Positions 27,068 through 36,463 of a DNA stretch of 58,989 bases are shown piece by piece. Position 1 is the stretch's first letter. Each line of letters begins with the position of its first letter. Below the pieces are notes generated by a model. The model was not told the DNA's origin, did not search any database, and saw nothing but the letters and a program-made list of their open reading frames with translations. Source of the DNA: Micavibrio sp. UBA6139 (GTDB taxonomy: Bacteria > Pseudomonadota > Alphaproteobacteria > Micavibrionales > Micavibrionaceae); the NCBI GenBank assembly GCA_002423285.1, contig DIVF01000051.1, forward strand, positions 1-58,989, written 5' to 3'. Position numbers and translations under genes: made by a program.

Positions 27068-28683
27068 TGCAATGGCCCCCGGACTGTAATTTCAGCGCTG
27101 TAATCTTCGGTTGGTTGTTGGGTGCCGGAATTACCGACCTCACCCACTGTGTTCTTTGTATAGGTCAAATCGGCAACCTGTTTGCTGACCTCGACCTTGT
27201 AGCCTTCAGGCAACTGCACTTCCAAACGGTTTTTCAAATCATCCATCTGGCGCACGCCGTATTCCGGCGCAACCGTTGGCGGGAAGCTCAAAGTCAAAAC
27301 AGCCGACATTTCCGCAGTCGGACGAATTTCATTCGGGGCCGGTGGCGGCAGATTTGGATCTGGCGTTAAGGCATTACGCGAGACAATCAACTTATCAAGA
27401 CGAAGCTCGGCCCCCAAGGACTCGCCAATCGCCTTAAACAGCGGAAGTGCATGAATAGAATCTGCTTCCAATGATTTGAAAGTATTCAAAGAACTTTGAA
27501 TGAGCTTCACATCGAAGCCAAGCTCCTTCATCCGTGCCAGTTCTGATTGGTATTCGGCTTCAACCTGAACTTTCAGTTTTTCCTGACTGGCCAGATCACC
27601 GCGTGTTTCGATCAAGGCCGGCCCCATCGACATGGTTTGCCATGCCAGATAAGCCGCGCCGCCAAACATCAGCAAAGCCCCAACCATCGCGGCCTGACGT
27701 GGACCATAAATCTTTTTAATATCAGTCGCTTCCATTGGAAGGATAAAGCGCGACTTACGCGCAATCCATCCCGCATGCAGCGGATCAGCATGATATTGGT
27801 CGTCCTGCGGGCCGATGCGGAAACCTAAAACTTCGGCCGCTTCGGTCACAGTATAAGATGTAAAATTGCACGGCACGTCGATGCGGCTGCGCACTTCTTC
27901 CCCCGCCGATGGCGTGGCGATAACAAAAACTTCCGTCCCATCATCTGGTGAATAACCAAAACGGGATAAGTAGCTGATTGTCGCTTTAAATTCCTGAACG
28001 ACATCATTGACCCACGCTTGCGGATCAACTTCCATATCAGTGATGGGTGTCATACGGGTCATGGCCAATTGACCATCACGCGTAATCACCTGACGCAAGC
28101 CCCCGCTCATATGCTGGCCAATCATAACCGCCCAGCGTGATTTTGTTTTTTCGCGCTTCATGGCCTTATCCGCCAGCGCCTTTACCATGTCCGACGATTC
28201 AATCGGCAACAGCGTGAAGCCAGCGATCGAGGACATTGATTCCTTCGCCGCCGATAATGTCTTTGATACCGGCTCCGACATAGGAACAGCCGCAAACAGG
28301 TATAAACCACCCGATGCATTGGCCTTAATGGCGACAGAGGATTTCGCGCGGTCCTTGACCGGCAAGGCACCGCGAATTGGATAGTTCTGGAAGGCAACGG
28401 TGAGTTTGCGCTGCAGAACATTGGCCTTGTCCATTGGGCCAACCTTTGGAATACGCTGACCGCCTTTGAAATGCTGATCGGTCATATCGTTGACAACCAG
28501 CAATGGCTTATTCTTGCATTCGCGCTTGATAACGTCTGAAACGGTGTCTTCGAAATCCTTGGCGGACCATGGAATGGTGTCAATCAGCCGCGTTCCCGAT
28601 CCGCTAGAATCGTAAACACAAAGAGATTCGTCCCCAATCATGAGAACACAGCGAGCCGGTGATAAGAAAGAAATGGCGGACAT
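27064..28683 (-). CDS. PilM-PilN-like fusion (MshI/GspL type)
   Basis: 539 residues. The first ~320 form an actin-like ATPase-fold region like PilM (starts MSAISFLSPARCVLMIGDES; WVNDVVQEFKATISYLSRFG). A membrane helix follows (MVGALLMFGGAAYLAWQ, about 330-347), then a coiled coil and a ferredoxin-like domain as in PilN. In most type IVa systems PilM and PilN are separate; here they are one chain, as in GspL or MSHA MshI. A GTG three codons upstream (28692) is an alternative start. No clear ribosome binding site. Confidence 0.85.
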   Translation of the reverse strand: MSAISFLSPARCVLMIGDESLCVYDSSGSGTRLIDTIPWSAKDFEDTVSDVIKRECKNKPLLVVNDMTDQHFKGGQRIPKVGPMDKANVLQRKLTVAFQNYPIRGALPVKDRAKSSVAIKANASGGLYLFAAVPMSEPVSKTLSAAKESMSSIAGFTLLPIESSDMVKALADKAMKREKTKSRWAVMIGQHMSGGLRQVITRDGQLAMTRMTPITDMEVDPQAWVNDVVQEFKATISYLSRFGYSPDDGTEVFVIATPSAGEEVRSRIDVPCNFTSYTVTEAAEVLGFRIGPQDDQYHADPLHAGWIARKSRFILPMEATDIKKIYGPRQAAMVGALLMFGGAAYLAWQTMSMGPALIETRGDLASQEKLKVQVEAEYQSELARMKELGFDVKLIQSSLNTFKSLEADSIHALPLFKAIGESLGAELRLDKLIVSRNALTPDPNLPPPAPNEIRPTAEMSAVLTLSFPPTVAPEYGVRQMDDLKNRLEVQLPEGYKVEVSKQVADLTYTKNTVGEVGNSGTQQPTEDYSAEITVRGPLQ

Positions 28684-28707
28684 GAAAACCACAAGAACTA
28701 AAGAAAA

Positions 28708-29925
28708 TTAGAAATCCATCTCAGTGAAACTGCCGTAGATAGGACCAAAGACCCCAGCAGCAATCCACAAGATCATAACACCAAGGAATGCGGTTAGCAT
28801 AGGCTCAATCATCGTGATCAGCCCTTGAACCGCCTCATCAACATCTTTTGTATAAAATTCAGCAACCTGATCGAGAACCACGGTTAGATTTCCGGATTCC
28901 TCCCCGACCTTGATCATGCGGACAACCATGCTGGGGAACTCACCGGATGCGTTAAAGGCTTCAGACATTGGGCTACCGGCGGCAACCTGCTCCTCAACCC
29001 CTTCCAACGCCTCAATCAGCGCAAGGTTTGCGACCGTTTGGCGCGCCGCCTTCAAGCCCTGCATCACGTCAATACCGCTGGCGAACATTGCGCCAAAGGT
29101 TTGCGCAAAACGCGCCACGTTAATTTTCCGGATCAGCGGACCCGCAATTGGCATTTCCAGAAGCAGGCGGTCGGTTTCAAATCTGAACTTATCCGACAAT
29201 TTGCGGCAAGCCTTAAATATGGCAAAAAGAATGAACGGGGCCGCCAGAACCGCCCACCAAAATTGCTTGAAGAAATCAGACGTATTGATCAGCCAAATTG
29301 TATAAAACGGCAATTCCTGATCCAGGAAACGGATGAAATCAACGATCTGGGGGACAACAAAGCCCATCATGATGACAATCGTCAGAATAACAACGACCAG
29401 CAGAATGGTCGGATAGCGCGTCGCCTTCCGCACTTTCGTCTGCATCTCGTCGACCCATTTCAGGTATTTGACGAGGTGCTTATAGGATGATGTCAAATCC
29501 CCCGTCTCCTCCCCCGAAGCAATCAGGGAGATATAAAGACTGGAGAATGTTTTCGGGTGCAAGGCCATCGCCTCGGACAGTGAACTGCCCTCTGACACAT
29601 CGCGGAACACATCGGATAAAATATCGCGGAGCGCGTCATGGTCGGTGGTGTCGCGAATATCACTGAGCGCTTCCAAAAGCGGAACACCCGCACTTTGCAT
29701 TTGTTCCATATGCAGGAAAAGCTGAATTAAATCGCGGGTTTTTGCCTTCTTACCAAACCCAAGCCCGGCCAGCATGCCTTTTTTCTTCGCCAAAGGCGCG
29801 CATTGAATCAGCTCCAACCCGGCGCTTTGCAACTGAGCATACAAATCGACCTCGTTCGCCGCGGAAATAACACCACGGATCGGGCGACCCTTGTTATTGA
29901 TGGCTCTGTATTTATAGCGTTCGAT
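28708..29925 (-). CDS. pilC: PilC/MshG inner-membrane platform protein, ATC start proposed
   Basis: About 405 residues. GspF-family polytopic protein on which PilB/PilT act. Two GspF repeats: FLHMEQMQSAGVPLLEAL... and ARFAQTFGAMFASGIDVMQG..., each followed by membrane helices, ending IAAGVFGPIYGSF. The frame has no ATG, GTG or CTG before a TTG at 29844, yet 27 codons upstream of it encode the conserved N-terminus ERYKYRAINNKGRPIRG. GAGGAA lies 6-7 bases before an ATC at 29925 that fits the family start exactly. Translation from ATC is proposed; a base error (ATC for ATG) is the alternative. Confidence 0.9.
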   Translation of the reverse strand: MERYKYRAINNKGRPIRGVISAANEVDLYAQLQSAGLELIQCAPLAKKKGMLAGLGFGKKAKTRDLIQLFLHMEQMQSAGVPLLEALSDIRDTTDHDALRDILSDVFRDVSEGSSLSEAMALHPKTFSSLYISLIASGEETGDLTSSYKHLVKYLKWVDEMQTKVRKATRYPTILLVVVILTIVIMMGFVVPQIVDFIRFLDQELPFYTIWLINTSDFFKQFWWAVLAAPFILFAIFKACRKLSDKFRFETDRLLLEMPIAGPLIRKINVARFAQTFGAMFASGIDVMQGLKAARQTVANLALIEALEGVEEQVAAGSPMSEAFNASGEFPSMVVRMIKVGEESGNLTVVLDQVAEFYTKDVDEAVQGLITMIEPMLTAFLGVMILWIAAGVFGPIYGSFTEMDF

Positions 29926-30026
29926 GGCCGTTTCCTCGAATGAACATATAACAGAAATACGATGTGCCGAGTGGCAGACTTGATGACAGGCGGGGCAGGA
30001 TTTTTAGAAACCCGACCCCGGCTGTC

Positions 30027-31958
30027 TTATTTATGAATATCGACAACCGTGGCGAGTGATTGAAGGGTCGTGATCCCATCAAGCACCTTCAGAATGCCAT
30101 CGTCCTTCATATTTTTGAAGCCCTTTTCTACAGCAAGGCGTTTTAACTCTGCTTTGCTCTCGTTTCGGGCAATAACTTCGTCCAGTTCATCGTCCAGCAG
30201 CAAAATCTCCGCCACGGCGATCCGGCCCTTATAGCCCTGGCCGTTACAAGCCTGGCATCCACCCTGCTTGGCTTCGAAAATGGTCGGTGGGTTGGACGGG
30301 TCAACCTTCAAAATCTGGCATTCTTCTTCTGTGGCTTCATGCGGAACACGGCATTCTTTACAGACTTTCCGCACCAGACGCTGGGCAAAGACCGCAATAA
30401 TCGCCCCGGCGATCATCCCCGGCTTTAACCCCAGATCAAGAAGACGCGGGATCGCCCCGAATGAGTCGTTGGTGTGAAGAGTCGTATAAACCTGGTGTCC
30501 GGTCATCGCGGCCTTCAGGGCCATTTCAGCCGTCACCGGGTCACGCACCTCGCCAAGGAAGATAATGTCCGGATCCTGACGCATCAGCGCCCGGATCCCG
30601 TCGGCAAATTCCAAAACCCCTTCCCGAACCGGAGTCTGGCGAATCATCGGCAGGGAGTATTCGACCGGGTCTTCCATGGTCTGAATATTGACCTCAACCG
30701 TGTTGATTTCGTTCAGCATCGAATAAAGCGATGTCGTTTTTCCCGAACCCGTCGGGCCGGTCACAATAATCACACCTTCTGGCCGCGATTGCGCACGGCG
30801 GATTTTTTCGAGGTTTGCCGGGCTGAAGCCCAGATTGGCCACAGGCACAATCGATGCGCTTTGATCCAGAACGCGCAGAACGATGTTTTCGCCGTGAACC
30901 GTTGGCAAGGATGATACGCGGAAATCGGCTTCCTTACCGCCAATGTTCAAATTGAAACGGCCATCTTGCGGCGTCAACTTATCCGCGATGTTCATATTCG
31001 ACATAATTTTCAAACGCTGGGAAATACCGCTCCAGTGCTGCTTGTGCAAAATCTGCGCGGTGAATAAAACACCGTCCTGACGGTACCGCAGGCGCACAAA
31101 GTTTTCTTCCGGTTCAAAGTGCAAATCCGATGCACCAATTTTCACCGCATCAAACACCAACGCATTGACCAGACGAACGATGGGGTGGGAATAGGCTTCG
31201 CCTTCCTTCAGGGTGGTGACATCGCGCACCTGCCCCTCTTCCAGTTCTTTCAAGATGTCGCTGATTGAGCTGGCATAGCCGTACGCCGCATCAATCGCTT
31301 CGTTCAACACCGATGGCGTTGTAATCAATTGCTTGATCGTCAAGCCCTTTGGCAGATAACGACGCAGCGCATCCATCGCCATAACGTCATATGGATCGGC
31401 CATTGCAACAACGGCCTCTTCCCCGGCAATCGAGATCGGCAGAAGCTGATATTTCAGGGCTGTGGCTTTATCGATCAGGCTTAAGGCCTCACCATCCACA
31501 ATCGTGTGTTTCGGATCAAACACATCAAAGCCGGAACTTTCGGCCAGAAATTTTGACAATGCTTCTTCACTGATAAACCCAAGGTCCACCAGCACCGCGC
31601 CCAGCATCTGGCCAGTGACTTTCTTTTCCTGAAGGGCCACATTCAATTGATCTTCGGTAATGAAGCCCAGCGCAACCATGCGCTCACCCATACGTCCACC
31701 CGAACCGCCAGCACCCGCACCACCCGGACCCGCACCCGTTTTGCTGACATTACCAGCGGTGCGCACCGTCACATCGCGTGCGGCGCTTTCCTTGGGTGGC
31801 TGTTGTTGTTTGGCCTTGGGGTCAAACCGTGCGGCGGGCATCTTTTCAGATACCTCGACAACTTCAACCTCTGCTTCGTCCAGAACCAGCGCAAAGGCGC
31901 CATCTTCCAGATCGTCCAGTGGAGGTTGCTGATTTTTCTGATCTTTGTTGCGGTCCAT
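30027..31958 (-). CDS. pilB: PilB/MshE, pilus extension ATPase
   Basis: 643 residues. Hexameric assembly motor. An acidic, Pro/Gly-rich N-terminal ~88 residues precedes an MshEN/GspE-N domain (about 90-228), then the ATPase: Walker A GPTGSGKT (401-408), Walker B DIIFLGEVRD (464-473), His box TTLHTNDSFGA, and a zinc module with C533, C536, C568 and C571. MshE-type N domains can bind cyclic-di-GMP; whether this one does is open. First gene of the pilus cluster; its leader is divergent from the TerD pair. Confidence 0.96.
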   Translation of the reverse strand: MDRNKDQKNQQPPLDDLEDGAFALVLDEAEVEVVEVSEKMPAARFDPKAKQQQPPKESAARDVTVRTAGNVSKTGAGPGGAGAGGSGGRMGERMVALGFITEDQLNVALQEKKVTGQMLGAVLVDLGFISEEALSKFLAESSGFDVFDPKHTIVDGEALSLIDKATALKYQLLPISIAGEEAVVAMADPYDVMAMDALRRYLPKGLTIKQLITTPSVLNEAIDAAYGYASSISDILKELEEGQVRDVTTLKEGEAYSHPIVRLVNALVFDAVKIGASDLHFEPEENFVRLRYRQDGVLFTAQILHKQHWSGISQRLKIMSNMNIADKLTPQDGRFNLNIGGKEADFRVSSLPTVHGENIVLRVLDQSASIVPVANLGFSPANLEKIRRAQSRPEGVIIVTGPTGSGKTTSLYSMLNEINTVEVNIQTMEDPVEYSLPMIRQTPVREGVLEFADGIRALMRQDPDIIFLGEVRDPVTAEMALKAAMTGHQVYTTLHTNDSFGAIPRLLDLGLKPGMIAGAIIAVFAQRLVRKVCKECRVPHEATEEECQILKVDPSNPPTIFEAKQGGCQACNGQGYKGRIAVAEILLLDDELDEVIARNESKAELKRLAVEKGFKNMKDDGILKVLDGITTLQSLATVVDIHK

Positions 31959-32257
31959 GGAAAAACTTTACCCCGATGAGAATAAGAAAAGTACGAATCC
32001 CGGATTAAGAGAAAGAATACGAGAAACAAGGCGATTGCCCCGTTTATAAAATTAAAGGAAAAGCTTAAAGAAAGGCTAAAGAGATTATGTCAAAAAAGAG
32101 GCCTTATCTTTTTGATTCCTCTGGCTTTTATACCATATATCGCCTGTGGTGAACACCACGCCCCGCCCCGTATGTTTTTCTGTTCCGAAACCAACACTTC
32201 TCGGTTACTTTTACAGCTGCTTATTTCACTCCAAAAACCTTTGCGGGCCACAAATCC
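31959..32257. other. Divergent intergenic region, pilB / TerD pair
   Basis: About 300 bases with no credible gene. It must hold the promoters of both the pilus cluster and the TerD pair. I saw no consensus promoter on either strand; an A/G-rich stretch covers 32050-32105. Confidence 0.5.
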
Positions 32258-33001
32258 ATGTCGAATGATAAAATCAGCACCTCTTCCCAAAGCTCCATGA
32301 TCGAAGCAACCCGCTCGCGCGCACGGTTTTCCGGTCACGGCAATGCCAAGGGTGCTGGCGGATATAAGGTTTTATCCGATAACCCGGATTGTGAATTCCT
32401 GTCCCAATCGGGCCAGACATCGATCATCAACCCGGTTGAGGGTGGTTATGGCCTGATTAAAATCGGTGCCGCCTGGGACAACATCGTTGTCGAGGAAGCC
32501 GGGTTTTTTAATAAACTGTTCAAAAAAGTCACTAAACAAGGTGTGGATATTGATCTGGGCTGCCTGTACGAAATGGCAGATGGCACACGCGGTTGCGTTC
32601 AAGCCTTCGGCGACATGCTGGGCTCCTTAAGCGAATCTCCCTATATCGCCCTGTCGGGGGATGAACGCACCGGCAATGCCGAAGGCGATGATGAGTTCCT
32701 GCGCATTGACGGCCAACACTGGGGCGATATTAAACGCATCCTGCTTTATGTTTACATCTATCAGGGTGCCGCCAACTGGGCCGAGATCAAACCGCAAATT
32801 CAACTGAGCGTCCCTGGCGAACACCCGATGGTTGTGACCCCCGATGTACAGATGAGTGAACTGGCCGTATGCGCCGTTGCCATGGTTGAAAATATTCGCG
32901 GCGGCATTCGCCTGACCAACCACACGGAATATTTCCCCGGCCACGCCGAAATGGACCGTGCCTTTGGTTTTGGCATTGAATGGTCAGACGGCCAAAAATA
33001 A
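32258..33001 (+). CDS. TerD/TerA-like stress protein
   Basis: 247 residues. From about 50 the sequence follows the TerD fold: GYGLIKIGAAWDN, VDIDLGCLYEMADGTRGCVQ, IALSGDERTGNAEGDDEFLRI, and HWGDIKRILLYVYIYQGAAN. The acidic GDERTGNAEGDDE stretch is the calcium-binding region of TerD proteins. The N-terminal 50 residues are a Ser/Gly/Arg-rich extension. No clear ribosome binding site; an internal ATG 13 codons later is possible. Pairs with the next TerD gene. Confidence 0.85.
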   Translation: MSNDKISTSSQSSMIEATRSRARFSGHGNAKGAGGYKVLSDNPDCEFLSQSGQTSIINPVEGGYGLIKIGAAWDNIVVEEAGFFNKLFKKVTKQGVDIDLGCLYEMADGTRGCVQAFGDMLGSLSESPYIALSGDERTGNAEGDDEFLRIDGQHWGDIKRILLYVYIYQGAANWAEIKPQIQLSVPGEHPMVVTPDVQMSELAVCAVAMVENIRGGIRLTNHTEYFPGHAEMDRAFGFGIEWSDGQK

Positions 33002-33028
33002 TATTTAAAAAGAATAAGGAAGACGGTA

Positions 33029-33667
33029 ATGGATAGCCCAGAAGCACCAAAGACAGAAGCAGCAGCGGCCCCCTTCATGAACGATGAAAACATTGTTCAT
33101 CGTGGCGACTACATCAATATTCGCGAAAAGGTCCCACAATTGCAGCAGATCACAGTCGGCATCGGCTGGGACCAGAAGATGTTCGAAGAAAATCCATTGG
33201 ATGTCGATTTCAGCTGCTTTCTTCTGAACAAGGTGGAGCAGACCCGCGACGATCAGGATTTTGTTTTTTACAACAATGAAAAGGCCTGTGACGGTGCCGT
33301 TCGCCACGCCGGTGATAGCCGCACCGGGGCCGGTGATGGCGACGATGAATCAATCTCCCTCGATTTGAACGGCATCCCTTTTGATGTTTTAAAAGTCGTC
33401 TTCAGCATTACGATTTATGATGCCGCCGAGCGCGAACAGAATTTTGAGCAGGTCCGTAATTTATACTTACGCATTTTCGATGCCAAGGAAGGCCAGGAAA
33501 TCCTGCGCTTCCCGCTGAACGAAGAAGATTTCAAAAGAGATACCGGGATCAAGGTCGGCGAATTGATCCGTGAAGGCCCGGCCTGGTATTTCAGTGCCTT
33601 GGGTGAATCCATTCCCGGTGGCCTTGGCGCAATCGCCACAAAGTACGGAATTATCATCACGCTGTAA
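33029..33667 (+). CDS. TerD-domain protein
   Basis: 212 residues. A canonical TerD domain: ITVGIGWDQ, VDFSCFLLN, DFVFYNNEKACDGAVRHAGD, then SRTGAGDGDDESISLDLNGI with the calcium-binding acidic cluster, and VFSITIYDAAEREQNFEQVR. AAGGAAG precedes the ATG. Cytoplasmic. TerD proteins are linked to tellurite, phage and envelope stress. The set is minimal here: no TerC, TerB or other partner nearby. A terminator follows. Confidence 0.93.
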   Translation: MDSPEAPKTEAAAAPFMNDENIVHRGDYINIREKVPQLQQITVGIGWDQKMFEENPLDVDFSCFLLNKVEQTRDDQDFVFYNNEKACDGAVRHAGDSRTGAGDGDDESISLDLNGIPFDVLKVVFSITIYDAAEREQNFEQVRNLYLRIFDAKEGQEILRFPLNEEDFKRDTGIKVGELIREGPAWYFSALGESIPGGLGAIATKYGIIITL

Positions 33668-33699
33668 TCAGCATGATGATTTCCTTGAAAATATTTCGT

Positions 33700-36387
33700 T
33701 CAGGCAGCTTTAAGCTGCCTGTTCTTTTTTCCGGTATTGGTTCCCGCACGAATGGCCGATTGCGCCGCCGAAAGACGGGCGATTGGCACACGGAACGGTG
33801 AACAGGACACATAATCCAGCCCAATGGATTCGCAGAAGGCGATCGAGGCCGGATCACCACCATGTTCCCCGCAAATCCCCAGCTTAATATCGGCGCGTGT
33901 CGCACGCCCCTTTTCAACGGCAATCTTCATCAAGGCGCCAACACCGTCCACATCCAATGTCGCAAACGGATCGCGGGCAAATATACCCGCACGTGTATAT
34001 TCATTCATAAATGACCCTGAATCATCACGGCTGAGCCCCAAGGTCGTCTGGGTCAAATCATTGGTCCCGAAACTGAAGAACGCCGCATCACGCGCAATAT
34101 CATCCGCCATCAGGGCCGCACGCGGCAATTCAATCATCGTACCCACGGTATAGGACACGATTTTTCCTGTTTCGGTGAACACAGATTGCGCGACATCATC
34201 AATCAACGCCTTTAAAATCGCCAGTTCGCGGTGCGTCGCAATCAGGGGAATCATAATTTCCGGCGTTGCCGATGTTTCAACAGCTGCTTCGAAAATCGCC
34301 CGCGCCTGCATTTCATAAATTTCCGGATAGGTAATGCCAAGGCGGCATCCACGATGCCCCAGCATCGGGTTTGATTCATGCAGTTCAATCAAACGGCGGC
34401 GCACTTGGTCGATCCCGATACAGGCGACCTTGGCGAAGGATTGAATGTCATCCTCCCCTTGCGGCAGGAATTCATGCAGCGGCGGGTCCAGCAAGCGAAT
34501 GGTCACAGGCAATTCGCCCATAATGCCAAACAACGCCGCAAAATCGCTGCGCTGTGCTGGCAGTAACTTCGCCAGTGCATCGCGCCGTGCATGGGTGTTG
34601 GTGGAAAAAATCATTTCCCGCACATGCTGAATACGCTGTGGGTCAAAGAACATATGTTCGGTGCGGCACAAGCCGATTCCTTCCGCCCCGAAACCATGGG
34701 CGATTTTTGCATCCAGCGGTGTTTCGGCGTTGGCGCGAACCTGCATCCGGCGATGCTGATCCGCCCATTGCATGACGGTCGAAAAATTTCCTGATAATTG
34801 CGGCTTTACGGTTGCAACCGCGCCCAGCATCACTTCGCCGGTGCTGCCATCAATGGTCACCAATTCACCTTCACGGATCACAGTGTCGCCAACACGCATG
34901 GTTTTTGCATCGGAATCAATTTGAATGGACCCCGCCCCGGCCACACAAGGACGCCCCATGCCACGCGCAACAACGGCGGCATGGCTGGTCATGCCGCCAC
35001 GGCTGGTTAAAATGCCAGCGGCAGCATGCATACCATGAATATCTTCCGGTGAAGTTTCACGGCGGCAGAGAATAACTTTCGTGCCGTTCTTCGCCTTGAT
35101 TTCTGCATCATCTGCTGTGAACACGGCCAAACCACTGGCTGCACCGGGGGATGCCGGTAAACCTTTGGCAATAATTTTCTTATGCGCCGCCGGGTCCAGC
35201 GTCGGGTGCAATAATTGATCCAGCGATTGCGGATCAATACGCAACAGCGCATCTTCTTCGCCGATCAAACCTTCAGCAACCATATCAACGGCAATTTGCA
35301 GTGCCGCCGCCGTGGTGCGCTTCCCGGTGCGGGTTTGCAGCATATAAAGTGTGCCGGATTGCACCGTGAATTCAATATCCTGCATATCGCGGTAATGTTT
35401 TTCTAAAATCATGCGCACGTCATTTAACTGTGCAAACACACCCGGCATGGTTTCTTCCATCGAGGGCAGCGAACTGCCCTCCTTCTCCCGGCCCAGACGG
35501 GTCAAGGATTGCGGGGTGCGGATACCCGCGACAACGTCTTCGCCTTGCGCATTGACCAGATACTCACCGTAGAAATAGTTTTCACCTGTCGATGGATCGC
35601 GGGTAAAGGCAACACCTGTCGCGCAATCATTCCCCATATTGCCAAACACCATTGCCTGTACGTTGACGGCCGTGCCCCAGCTTTCAGGAATGTCTTGAAT
35701 CTTGCGGTAAGTGATCGCGCGCGGTGTCATCCATGACTGAAATACGGCACCAATCGCACCCCATAATTGTTCGTGAATATCCATCGGGAAATCACGACCC
35801 AAGGCCTTTTTAACAACGGCCTTATATTCAGCCACGATGTCGCGCAAGGCATCCACGCTTAAATCGTTATCCTGTGTGACGCCATCATCTAATTTCCGGC
35901 GTTCCAGAATATCTTCGAAATCATGGTGCTGGACGTTTAAGACAACATCGCCGTACATCTGGATGAATCGACGATAAGAATCCCACGCGAAACGCGCATC
36001 GCCTGATTTGGTGGCCAGTGCTTCCACCGTTGCATCGTTCAAGCCCAAATTCAAAACCGTATCCATCATGCCGGGCATCGACGCCCGCGCACCAGAGCGC
36101 ACCGACAGCAATAACGGATTCACCGCATCACCGAATTTTGCACCCGTCGCCTGTTCAACCGCGCCCAGCGCAGACAGAACCTGTTCTTTTAATTCCGCAG
36201 GATAAGATTGATTATTCTGATAGTACCAACCGCAGATTTCAGTGGTGATCGTAAAGCCGGGTGGCACAGGCAGGCCCAGTGTTGACATCTCGGCAAGGTT
36301 CGCGCCCTTTCCCCCCAGCAGGTTTTTCATGTCCGCGCGGCCATCGGTTTTTTGTCCGCCGAAACGATAAACCCATTGTGTTGTCAT
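33700..36387 (-). CDS. ppdK: Pyruvate, phosphate dikinase
   Basis: 895 residues, a full-length PPDK. Interconverts pyruvate and PEP with ATP/AMP and phosphate. N-terminal nucleotide-binding domain (LLGGKGANLAEMSTLGLPVP), phosphohistidine domain with GGMTSHAAVVARGMGRPCV (catalytic His and adjacent Thr), and C-terminal TIM barrel with SFGTNDLTQTTLGLSRDD and GICGEHGGDPAS. The ATG at 36387 gives the usual MTTQWVYRFGG start with GGGGAT upstream; an ATG five codons earlier has no ribosome binding site. Confidence 0.97.
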   Translation of the reverse strand: MTTQWVYRFGGQKTDGRADMKNLLGGKGANLAEMSTLGLPVPPGFTITTEICGWYYQNNQSYPAELKEQVLSALGAVEQATGAKFGDAVNPLLLSVRSGARASMPGMMDTVLNLGLNDATVEALATKSGDARFAWDSYRRFIQMYGDVVLNVQHHDFEDILERRKLDDGVTQDNDLSVDALRDIVAEYKAVVKKALGRDFPMDIHEQLWGAIGAVFQSWMTPRAITYRKIQDIPESWGTAVNVQAMVFGNMGNDCATGVAFTRDPSTGENYFYGEYLVNAQGEDVVAGIRTPQSLTRLGREKEGSSLPSMEETMPGVFAQLNDVRMILEKHYRDMQDIEFTVQSGTLYMLQTRTGKRTTAAALQIAVDMVAEGLIGEEDALLRIDPQSLDQLLHPTLDPAAHKKIIAKGLPASPGAASGLAVFTADDAEIKAKNGTKVILCRRETSPEDIHGMHAAAGILTSRGGMTSHAAVVARGMGRPCVAGAGSIQIDSDAKTMRVGDTVIREGELVTIDGSTGEVMLGAVATVKPQLSGNFSTVMQWADQHRRMQVRANAETPLDAKIAHGFGAEGIGLCRTEHMFFDPQRIQHVREMIFSTNTHARRDALAKLLPAQRSDFAALFGIMGELPVTIRLLDPPLHEFLPQGEDDIQSFAKVACIGIDQVRRRLIELHESNPMLGHRGCRLGITYPEIYEMQARAIFEAAVETSATPEIMIPLIATHRELAILKALIDDVAQSVFTETGKIVSYTVGTMIELPRAALMADDIARDAAFFSFGTNDLTQTTLGLSRDDSGSFMNEYTRAGIFARDPFATLDVDGVGALMKIAVEKGRATRADIKLGICGEHGGDPASIAFCESIGLDYVSCSPFRVPIARLSAAQSAIRAGTNTGKKNRQLKAA
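33701..33731 (+). terminator. Terminator overlapping the ppdK 3' end
   Basis: CAGGCAGCTT and AAGCTGCCTG pair around one base, followed by TTCTTTTTT on the plus strand. It ends the TerD transcript, and its stem also encodes the last residues and stop of the convergent ppdK. Confidence 0.85.
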
Positions 36388-36463
36388 GCCCGAAATCCCC
36401 ATGGTGAAACGATGGGGTTACTCTATCTGATTCTGAATGAAGCGCAAAAGCGGCGAGGCTAAA

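Noticed and set aside
28708..29844. TTG at 29844 as pilC start
   Set aside because: It would discard 27 codons that encode the conserved GspF N-terminus.
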